Of a stretch of 64,000 bases of DNA, positions 55,132-64,000 are shown in pieces. The position numbers and the translations under genes were made by a program. The notes beneath the pieces are model-generated. The model was not told the origin of the DNA. It searched no databases and saw only the letters and a program-made list of their open reading frames with translations. Position 1 is the first letter of the stretch, and each line of letters begins with the position of its first letter. The stretch is from assembly GCA_002897115.2 (NCBI GenBank), contig BCIH01000004.1, forward strand, positions 433,329-497,328, read 5' to 3'. Origin of the DNA: Prototheca cutis (taxonomy: Eukaryota > Chlorophyta > Trebouxiophyceae > Chlorellales > Chlorellaceae).

Positions 55132-55588
55132 ACGAGACCCCGGGGGGGGTTTGATACCCTGGATCACCCCTTGCAAAAACCAATTGATTACCGCACTGCC
55201 TTTGGCTTGTTCTTTCCTGTCCGCAGCATTTCATGACATTTCACGTCGAAGGAGGATGGTGGCGGCTTGAGATGGTGGGATAAATGCCTTGCCAGGAATG
55301 CGTTCCCCCTCCCATGGCACGCCTGTCCCCCTGGTCCTCTCCCACATTCCGGGCTGCTCCTTGTCTTTCAGCCGACCCCCCACCACCTCCAAACATGGCA
55401 GCAGCAGGTGCCTCCTAGGACTCAAGATCTCCCCAGCTTCAAAGCAATCCACCCCCCTTCAAAGCTTCGTTGCCCAGTGGCACGACATTGCTTTTCCTTT
55501 GTTCCCAGTTGAACGAACTTTGCACATTGGCAGGATCACCATGTCACAGGATCACCCATCGGCAGACAGCCGACGCAGAGGGGCCGCG
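55132..55588. other. Convergent intergenic region
   Basis: About 460 bp between the RWP-RK stop and the CPSF2 stop. No gene or repeat was recognised; both 3' UTRs are expected. Confidence 0.5.
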
Positions 55589-58500
55589 TCAGCACACCTG
55601 GTACTGCCCGTAAATGAGCTTTTGCACTCGGTAAAACTGGGCCGACAGTGGACCCTCCAGGGTCAATCCCACTGCACCCCCTTCATCTGAGCGGCGAATA
55701 ACCAGGGAGCCCTCGCAGTGCAGCGCTCCCCCCGAAAATTCCGCCGGAATGGACAGCGCCACCAGAGCTCGTCGAACCTCTGTGGCAGATTTGGTGAGCC
55801 ACAGGGCGTTGCATTGTATTGTGTTGGCAGGAGGAGAAGAAGGGTGGTGTGAAGTGGCGGCCCGCCCGTTTCAATGGAACAGACGCACAAGCAGATTGCA
55901 CCCAGGGTCAGAGTGAGTGCCCTGATATCATCAGGTCCAGGACTCCATTGAGTGGCAGTAGGGGCCAGCCTCCCCCACACACACCCACACACCGTCCCCA
56001 CCTACCACACACCACCACGCATTCACACCTGAGAGCTTGACGTCTCCAATAAAGACGCCCCTTGCCTGGTCTTGCCGCTGCACATCCTCTGACAGGGTCA
56101 GCACCGGCTGCGTGGTGCATGGGAAGGGAAATTTTTGCGGGTTAACTTCCTCAGAGCAGGCGCCGCCGTGTCATCCAGGCCCTGCTCAATCCAGGTAGGC
56201 AGGCGCGATGCATTCATCACTTGTGGCAATGACAGATGCATGGATGAAACCGTGGCCATGTCCATCAACCTCGGGTACAGTGGAAAACCCAGCGACATTC
56301 ACCCACCGGCGTGTCTTTGGACACGTTGGCGTCGAGCCAGGCCAGATGGTAGTCCGACACCTTGTGTGTCTTGACCGCAGCCGCCAGCGAGCCGTCCAAC
56401 TCCGCCCTGTGTTGAGGGGTGGTGGGAAGACAGGCAGCTGACAGCTGACGCCGGCCAAAACCCTGCAGTCCATGAGTTTAGGTTCGAACATGCCACAGAA
56501 ACCTCCCCACCTCAGACTGGGCCCACAGTTGATGGAGCGTTTGGGCTCCTGCACCGTCACAAAGTCCACCGTGCCCTGCAGCGGCGCCAGGTCCGTCTGG
56601 ATCTGCTGGGCCAGCGACTCCATTTCCTGCAGCAGTTGATTGCTTCGGAACGGATGTATGCTAGCTGGACAAGAGCGAATGAGATGCAGGCAACTCAAAC
56701 CTTTTTTGGGGGGGTTGTTCAAGGCACATGAGTTCCCGCTCCACATCAGCTTTTGGGCAGCCCCAGCTAGCCGCCAACCCATGGATCGCCATCCACAGTC
56801 AACCAGCCGCACACTCTGGGCGTCGGTTCGGCCATACAGGATGCAGTGTCGCGGTGCAGCCTGTGACAGGATGGTCCGCAGCGACCGTCGGTCAGCCAGA
56901 CCCTGATACCGGAACACCAGGATCAAAGCACGCATGCTGATGTCGACTGTCCTTAGAACCAGCTTGGTGGGGACCTCCGGTGGGGCAGCCTGGCCAGGCC
57001 CTTCATCCGGACGATGCTCAGTCTCCCCTGCAGCACCCTGTTCCCTGGCCACTGGGCCCCAGACCCCGGGCCCAGAGAGTTCATCCTCGGCTTCGTACTC
57101 CACAACCGTGCCGTACAGGTCCTCCTCGGGATGCGGCGGTTCAAACCCAAACATCGGCGCCACAGCGCCCTGTGGGAACGGCAGGTGTGGCTGCCCGGTG
57201 ATGATGCAACGTGCTCTCCCCCCGTCAGAGTGAGACACTCTAACAATGACACACCGCCGAACATGGCACCCCACAGAGACCACACAAAAACACGAGCACA
57301 CCTCGGGGACGGCAAAGCCCTCTGTCAGGCAGGCGGTGCGCTCCATGGGTGCCTGGGGTTTTGCAGGCGTGATGGCATACAGGCCCACGATGTCGGCATC
57401 GTGAGAGATCTCGGCTGGCTGGGCGGCGGCTTTGTCGTTGTCCTCCGCGACGTTGGGTGCCACTGTCGGCAGCGGCCGAGATGTGTCATTCTCTGCCAGC
57501 TCTGCTTCACCACCAGACTCAGACCCGGGAACCCCGCCGCCGCCCACACGGCCGATGGCAACGGTGCTCGTCCTCGTGACGCGCAGCGGTCCTGCCTGTG
57601 CAGCTTGCTCCTGGATCAGGGCTTCGGCGGCTACCGCAGCCGACGACGCCTCACGGTCCAGGTCGTCGGCTGTGCAAGGGGCTCTGGCATCGCTACCATC
57701 ATTGTCGACACCGTTGCTGGCAGCGGAGACTGGCTGGGCTTTTGTATCATTGTCACCTTGCTGGTCATCATCACACCGGCCACCGCCCTCTGGGGCTTGA
57801 TCATCATCGTCCTCCTCCTCTATCGGCACACGCTCCACAATATCGAAGCTGAGCTCGCGGTCGGGATCGTCGGTGGGCCAGTTGCCGATGACATCGCTCA
57901 GGCATCCGGCATGGGGGCGGAACGGGATGATCACGGTGTTCCGAGCCTCTGATGCCAGAGCGCTCAGTAGCTTGCGTGAGGCCCCTGCACGCATGTGCAG
58001 GGGGGCGGCCAGCACGACCCTGGGCCCGGGAGGCAGCGCGACCAGCGCCTCGGGCGAGGCGCAAGGGAAGACGTGGCGTAGCGCAAACGGGTTGTCCAGC
58101 GCACGGGGGCCGCGCCACATCAGCGTCTCGGGCATGGACTCGGTCTGCGTCCGGGCAAACTCTAACGTCGTGCCGGCCACCGCGCTGACCCAGGCCACGG
58201 GGTATGGCAGCCGGTGATGGGCCCTGCAGTTATGTCGTCGGAGTAGACTAGTCGGCGACTGCTGAGAATACTGGAAATATGGCACGTTGCATTCAGCAAC
58301 TGACAGACTGCACCGCAGTCCTCCCAAGCCACCAGTTGCACCAGTGGTGTTCAAGCAGCAGAAGGAGCTCCAGCACGCGGCCTGCCGTGTCGACGGGGAT
58401 CAAGACTGTTCCCTCCAGTCGCAGCGTGGAGACCACCGCCTCCAGAAACTCTCTGCGGGGATACGCAACAAACCAGGGTGGGTCTGGCACCGTCATGAAT

Positions 58501-59994
58501 GGAGACATGTGTAGTGCATCCATCCCTGGTGACCAAGCGTCCCCCCGTCAGTGGACAACAATTGGAGCTGACCCTGAAAGCAGCAGTCACAGTGGAGGGC
58601 CACGAAATGAGGGGGTAGCGTACCCCATGAGTAATGACACACACACCAGCCGACTGCTGGATCCCCGGACGTAGTGCGCCCTCGACCCCCTTGTCCCCTC
58701 CCAAACACACGCACGCAAACACTCACGCGTCTTGAGCGGGGTCCGGTGCGTCGTACAAGACGGTGCCACTGCCATCTGCCAAGATCAAGGTCGGCCTCGT
58801 AGAGATGGCTGCCAGCTGCGCTCCAGCCAGACACTGCTCCTTCCTGCATGGTGTCCACGAGAACGGGAAGAGAGCTCATACCAAGGTCCTACTGCGTGAG
58901 AAGCTCCCCGCAGCTGAGTCCTATTCCCCCCATAGACATGTTGCAACCCTTGCATCTTCAAAACCCCACGTAAGCACACCGCTCGTGGGCAGTAGGAGCA
59001 CCAGCACAATCGGCGACAGCATCCTTTCCCAGCACCCTTGCGGCACTGTTCACCACTGGACACACCTGTGATTGAAGGCCGGGGCATACAGGATATCTTC
59101 GTTGTTCCACTGGATGAGCCAGATGGCCGCTCCGAGGAGGTGCCCCGCTGGGTGCGCCACTAGCCGCACCTCTGTGCCACGAACTGCAGCACAGGTGCGG
59201 AGTCCAGTATGTGCGTTGGGAGGGACAGGGGCATCCAATCCATGGCAGTCAGGCACCAGCGTCATTGATGCCACGCCTTTTCCTCCCCAATCTCCCTCTC
59301 CCATCGCTTTCCCACCCCCAAGACCAACAATGACAACAAGCAAGCCGCGAACAAAAAGGTCAGCAAAGGGTCTCACCCGTGAGGACAACAACCTCCTGAA
59401 ACGCAACAGTGGTCAGGCGGCCAAAGGCCACATCCACGGCATCGAGCGTGTAGCCGGGGTCGAAGCCGTCGGCGGCGGTGTCTGACCAAAGGAGACACTC
59501 CTCATACAGTTCCATCTGGCCCATGCGATGGGCAGCGGTGGTGATGTAAGCGGGACAGGGCGGCCCTTCCTCTGCGTCATTCCCCAACAGAATGGGCAAG
59601 GCGCCAAGGTGCGCAAAATCCGGTTGGCTTAGCAGTACTGGGGTGGAGTTGGGTGGCCGGAGGTGTGCGTGAGCTCCCCCAGAACGGCACTGTCAACTGC
59701 AGCACATCGCTGCTGCGGCCGATCTTTACTTCAGATGTCGAAATCAAGGGATGAGGGCCTGATAATCGTTGCATCATGAACGGCTTCATGGCAAACCCAG
59801 TGGAAAAGCAACAAGTCATGCGTGCCTGCGTCCACGGTGGGGAGGGCTGCCTGGATGGGCTCCACGTCATCCTGCTTGCATTCCCGTGTCCAGCCGACAT
59901 CAAGCAGCAGTTTCACATCGCCGAGGCTCAGTATGTGAGCCAGGGGGGTCTGGCCGGTGCCATCGTAGCAGGTATGCAGCCCAATCTGCGGCAT
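55589..59994 (-). CDS. CPSF2: Cleavage and polyadenylation factor subunit 2 (CPSF100)
   Basis: About a dozen exons; the first seven are well placed (59826-59994, 59377-59637, 59066-59183, 58727-58843, 58333-58452, 57302-58223, then from 57169). The start MPQIGLHTCYDG is followed by the metallo-beta-lactamase part: VDAVLLSQPDFAHLGALP, HRMGQMELYEE, HPAGHLLGAAIW. The beta-CASP region has VLIPVDTAGRVLELLLL and PGPRVVLAAPLHM. The C-terminus has VFIGDVKLS, SIPAEFSGG and ends FYRVQKLIYGQYQVC. As in other CPSF100 proteins, the zinc-binding HxHxDH motif is degenerate (SQPDFAH), so it is a non-catalytic partner of CPSF73 in mRNA 3'-end formation. Intron 1 appears to use a GC donor. Confidence 0.93.
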
Positions 59995-60435
59995 GGTGGC
60001 CTCCTCACATGCGGGGACGGCAGGGCACCACAGCCAGGGTGCTCACCCGCGTGCTCGCAGGCCCTTTCCTGCACGCATGCTCGAAAAGCACGTCTAAAAA
60101 AACTCAAGCGTCATGCATGACCGTGACAGCCTGTGCCGGAGCTTTTGTGCTGAGCATTGCGGAGCATTGCGGGATCCAGGTGCGATGCCTGGGGGTGAAG
60201 GTATTTTGGCAAAGTGATCCAGATGGGGAGGGACGGCTGGCCACCATTGCGTTGTCATGGAGTGATATCGTCCAGCTCGTGTAGGCATTGGATGGTATGT
60301 TTCAGTGTTTGCATGCTTTTATCGCCATCCGATTCGACTGTTGCGCTGGAAAACTCTCTGCAGCGTTAGCGGCGGTGGCGCTGCTGCTTCTCGGCGAGGC
60401 CCGTCCCATCAGTCAACATTCGCGGCCGACCTCTG
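59995..60435. promoter_or_regulatory. Divergent intergenic region, CPSF2 and TMEM230-like gene
   Basis: About 440 bp separate two divergent start codons. No specific promoter element can be named. Confidence 0.5.
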
Positions 60436-60986
60436 ATGCGACCGGCAAAAGATGAAATACCGTGGCGCCCATTGGCATGGGCCATTGGGCTGCTCTTTGC
60501 TGGTGAGAATTGCAGGAGGATATACAAGGAGGGATTGCATGCGGACAGGGAAGGTTTCCAGGCCCAAGTTCTGAAAGCTGCACCTCACTGCTGGCAATCA
60601 CCTGCCCCATGCCTCAGGTTTGGCGCTCTTTGTAGCTGGACTGATGCTGTGGATTACACAGGACGCCACTTCATTTGTGGCAATGGTGGCGTTGGGCCTG
60701 CTCGTCTTCATTCCTGGCGTGTACTACTGCAGGTGTGGGAGAGGGGCTGCGGGGAATGCCTGGTCGGTTGTCGAGCTGCGGAGGTCACTGGATGGACTGA
60801 GATGCACTGGAGCTCATGAGCAGCGATTTGTTTTTGCCGGATCAACACAGGCTTACTGTCTTGTTTGGTAGAGTTCCACTGCCTGGTTCCCTGCACTCCT
60901 TGTGCCGCAGAATGGCTTACCTCATTCACACTGGGAAGGGGTACACTTCCTGGCAAGATTTCCCTACTTTTCAACAATGGAACTGA
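60436..60986 (+). CDS. TMEM230/TMEM134-family small membrane protein
   Basis: Three exons in phase (60436-60502, 60618-60732, 60911-60986) give 85 aa. The sequence has DEIPWRPLAWAIGLLFAG, a second hydrophobic segment ATSFVAMVALGLLVFIPGVY and the tail AYLIHTGKGYTSWQDFPTF. The pattern IPWR…two helices…FIPGxY…GYS/TxxDxP is that of TMEM230, a two-pass protein of secretory and endosomal vesicles. The tail motif GYTSWQDFP corresponds to GYSFDDIP. The upstream 5' end is short; an additional non-hydrophobic N-terminal exon is not excluded. Confidence 0.8.
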
Positions 60987-61372
60987 CGTTCCATTCTCTG
61001 TGTCACGTTAAATCCTGTTCTCTGGCGTTGGGATGGCAGCGATGTTGTCTGCCATGCAGCTCTCAACTCCTGGGAACAAGCGAGTTGGAGCTGCACATCC
61101 CATCCTCCAAATAGACGACGTGCGCGGACAATGAGGCAGGGAGTCTCGACAGTCCAATGCTGGAGCAAATATCGATGACGAGATTTGCATGCATTTTTTT
61201 GTGGACGTTATACATGTTTAAGATCGATTGCAGCATCGTTGCTGCTCTTCGTGATTCCGGAGAGGAACTCAGGTTGCATGAAAGACCCACGTCCCCGACT
61301 CTGCCATCGGTGACCCATACACGGCCGGCTGCACTCCTAGTGGATCCTCCTAGGCTGTGACAGTACGTCGCA
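60987..61372. other. Intergenic region
   Basis: About 390 bp between two plus-strand genes. No features recognised beyond the expected 3' UTR and promoter. Confidence 0.5.
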
Positions 61373-62215
61373 ATGAAGATACTGCAAAAGAGGATCAACA
61401 AGGACGGCCCTGGAACCCTCAAGCTGGTGCCAGAGGACGGTGCGATGGAGGGAGCCCCGGAACGCATTCTTGCAAACCTTCACAGCTCCCGTTGCAAGCT
61501 CTCTGTCGGGCATGCATACCCCTGCCTGTCTTCCCCTGGCGCGCTCCCACCCCGCATCTAACGTTCAATTTTACGTGTTTGGCAGGAGAGGATCTGTGGC
61601 ACATCTTCAACCTGATCCGCACGGGGGACAAGGTGGAATCCACGACGTACAGGAAGGTCCAGCGGGAATCGGGTGCCGGGACTGACAGTGAACGTGTCAA
61701 GCTCAAGCTGCAGCTCTTGGTGGAAGCCATCGACTATGATGCAGAAGGTGAGCTTGTGCAGGGGGTGTAGCGTTTCCAGTGTGAATGGTCTGCATTCGTT
61801 TGCATTTCTGCCGGTCGAGTCCTCCCCAGAGATGCGCTCTGAAGACAACAGTCCCTCTCCCGCCGTCATCATTCAGGGGAGGAGATTCGGCTCAAGGGAC
61901 GCAACCTGACTGAGAACGAGCATGTGAGACTTGGTGCCTATCATACCCTGGAGCTGGGTCGGAATCAGGCGTTTTCCATAGAAAAGGAGGCCTGGGATGC
62001 GGTGGACCTGGACCGCATCAAGACAGCTGCTGACCCGGCCGCTTCGGCCGACCTGGCGGTGCTCCTCGTGGGGGATGGGCTTGCAAACCTGTCCCTGGTG
62101 GGAGCCAACTCCACGCTGCATCGCGCCCGCATCGAGGTGAACATGCCGCGCAAGAAGGGTGCCGCCGCTGCGGGCAGGGAGAAAGCCGAGCAAGGGTTTT
62201 ACGAGAAGATTTACC

Positions 62216-62284
<69 letters not shown>

Positions 62285-63455
62285 CGTTCGAGGGGAAGGG
62301 GGGGCAGGGCCCCAGACATCAGCACAACGGGTACGCAAGGTGGCTATCATCAACTCGATCAAACCACTGACCTTGTGATTGACCATCCCATCTCCGTACC
62401 CCGCCCGACACACGCAGGCTGTCAAGCGGCATGTGGACTGGAACGTGGTCAAATGCCTCGTCATCGCCGGGCCGGGCTTTTTCAAGGATCAGGTCATTGA
62501 TTACATCATGGCAGGTGTGTGTGGGCTTGGGGTTTAGGACATATGGCAGTCGCCATGCATGCTGATGCATGAGCTTGCGTTTGTCTTCGGTTGATGCCAT
62601 CAATGAATTCCTGGCGCTTCCAATACAATCCCTCAAGACGACCACCGTCCAATCCTCATGCCTCTGCCACGAGTACACTGTCGTTCACAGAGGCGCACCG
62701 GCGTGAGGACAAGGCGTTGCTGGCTGCCAAGAGCAAGATTGTTGTGACCCCAGCATCCACTGCCTTCCAGCACTCTCTCAAGGAGGTTCTAGCAGTGCCG
62801 GCCATCGCCACTCAAATCAAGGTCTGGGTTCATGGCGGCGGTTGCTGTAGTGGCAGTGATGGCATAAGAAGTCACCATGAGAAGGAGCGTACGGAGTAGA
62901 GGGCGGGCCCTCATCCCCCCCCCCCCTCTTGTCCTTGTTTCCTATAGCATCCCTCTCAACCCCTTCCCCTCAAATGCATCTGATAGGACACAAAGGCTGC
63001 CAAGGAGGTGGCTGCGCTGCAAGCATTTTACGCTATGATGGCCAACGACCCAGCGCGGGCATTTTATGGCCCCGGCCACGTCTGGGCCGCGCACGAGCTG
63101 GGTGCGGTGCAGACGCTGCTCATTTCCGAGAGCCTCTTCCGCACGCACGACATCGCCGCCCGACGGCGCTACGTCGACCTCGTGGCACAAGTGGAGCAAG
63201 GTAGGGGTGTCAACTGTGGTAGATGGCTGTTGACGGTGGTCCGGTCCTCTCAACCACCACGACAACACAGGAACAATGACCCACTTCCCCTCCGCTTGTC
63301 CAGGTGGTGGGGAGGCAATGCTGTTTTCGGACCTGCACTCCTCGGGGCAGCAGCTGCAGGCGCTGACGGGCTTGGCGGCAATCCTCCGTTTCCCGCTGCC
63401 GGAGCTCGAGGACCAGCTGCTCATGGATGACGGCGCAGGTGTTGCACAACAATGA
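61373..63455 (+). CDS. PELO: Pelota/Dom34, ribosome rescue factor
   Basis: Seven exons in phase (61373-61439, 61586-61747, 61877-62217, 62418-62514, 62691-62821, 62987-63200, 63304-63455) give 387 aa, as in human PELO (385). The N-terminal Sm-like domain reads [20 protein letters not shown], then [34 protein letters not shown]. The central domain has [20 protein letters not shown] and the C-terminal one [12 protein letters not shown]. Pelota with Hbs1 splits stalled ribosomes in no-go and non-stop decay. The third intron starts as (GT)n: the array forms the donor itself (CAG/GTGTGTG). Confidence 0.96.
62218..62281. repeat. (GT)n at the 5' splice site of a Pelota intron
   Basis: The array starts at the first base of the intron, so the donor dinucleotide is part of the microsatellite. 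Confidence 0.95.
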
Positions 63456-63782
63456 GCCTCGCTGCATGTGCCCATGGGCACACTGCGCCAACTGTCGGCC
63501 AGTGACTCTCACAGGAAGGAAGGAAGAAAGAAATTGCACGTGGCTGCAGCGCAAAAGAAAAGGGTCTCACGCGGGCCCTCGGCTTGTCATCGTCGGGGCT
63601 CAAAAACAATTGTGCTGGCAGCGCAAGCGTCAAGAAACCATGGCTGCAGGTCATACAGCATACCGCGATTGATGTGTTGGTTGGCAGAAGGAGGGCGGCA
63701 TGGGCTGTGGGGCTGTCCGGGGGTCATGCACAGGGATACCCTCGGGGTCGTGCACTGGTCCCGGTGCCAGGCAGTCCGCATT
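63456..63782. other. Convergent intergenic region
   Basis: About 330 bp between the Pelota and Mpv17-like stops, with no recognised features. Confidence 0.5.
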
Positions 63783-64000
63783 TTAATTGTGGCTTGCATA
63801 GGACAGGTACACGTTCCACACCAGGGCGCAGCAGTTTGCTGCGAGGACCTGGTACTGCGCGGGGACGTATCCAAAGTTGAGGACCTGGAAGGGCACCCAC
63901 AGTGCCCAGTTGCTCCGCACGATGGAAAACAGGTCCTTTTGCAACTTGGGCGCAACCTCGTCTGTGTGGCCCTCCAGCGCCATGACGGCCGCGACGACGC
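63783..64000 (-). CDS. Mpv17/PMP22-family membrane protein (partial, C-terminal end)
   Basis: Only the last exon is in the window; the gene continues past the right edge. It encodes DLFSIVRSNWALWVPFQVLN, FGYVPAQYQVLAANCCALVW and NVYLSYASHN. The pattern W-x-x-W-x-P-x-Q-x-x-N-F-x-x-V-P-x-x-Y-R/Q…W-N-x-Y-L-S-Y is the diagnostic C-terminus of the Mpv17/PMP22/Sym1 family, four-helix proteins of mitochondrial, peroxisomal or plastid inner membranes. Location and channel function cannot be told from this end. Confidence 0.88.
   Translation of the reverse strand, partial: VVAAVMALEGHTDEVAPKLQKDLFSIVRSNWALWVPFQVLNFGYVPAQYQVLAANCCALVWNVYLSYASHN

Overview
This is nuclear DNA of a green alga. Introns are short with GT-AG borders, coding DNA is GC-rich, (GT)n/(CA)n microsatellites are common, and the gene set is of the green lineage: RWP-RK factor, CW-type SET methyltransferase, UBX/PUX protein, ACHT-like thioredoxin, fungal/plant-type complex I 21-kDa subunit. 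A chlorophyte, perhaps a trebouxiophyte, is my inference. There are no prokaryotic operons. All multi-exon models below were spliced by hand; where I write 'in phase', exon lengths sum to a multiple of three across every junction.

Left to right. 0-0.75 kb: TIR transposon remnants. 0.8-8.6 kb: WD40 protein (-), heme oxygenase-like protein (-), mitochondrial uncoupling protein (+), ribosomal stalk P1 (-), complex I subunit (+). 8.8-14.4 kb: U5 snRNP GTPase EFTUD2/Snu114 (-) head-to-head with the exon-junction protein MAGOH (+). 14.5-15.9 kb: a fuller copy of the transposon, with a Fanzor/TnpB-like C-terminal signature. 16.1-32.4 kb: UBX protein (+), JmjN/JmjC demethylase (-), GH47 alpha-mannosidase (+, with an assembly gap in one intron), LRR/coiled-coil protein (+), F-box-like protein (+). 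32.5-33.5 kb: rearranged inverted transposon copies. 34.0-42.2 kb: SET2/SDG8-type H3K36 methyltransferase (-) divergent from an amino-acid transporter (+).

43.0-52.4 kb: ACHT-like thioredoxin (+), nucleoporin Nup88 (-), then an 11-exon gene (+) that joins a CRTISO/RetSat-type flavoprotein to an FAD/NAD reductase and a C-terminal [2Fe-2S] ferredoxin. 52.4-54.0 kb: gene-poor block of different character, possibly foreign. 54.0-64.0 kb: RWP-RK protein (+, 5' end not found), CPSF2/CPSF100 (-), TMEM230-like protein (+), Pelota (+), and the C-terminal end of an Mpv17/PMP22 protein (-).

Functionally the window is mostly housekeeping RNA and chromatin biology (splicing, 3'-end processing, mRNA surveillance, nuclear pore, histone methylation and demethylation) plus organelle and membrane genes. 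The most novel item is the self-contained flavoprotein/reductase/ferredoxin fusion. Next are the Fanzor-like TIR element family, the methyltransferase carrying both CW and SRI domains, and the consistent placement of intronic (GT)n arrays in the donor half of introns.
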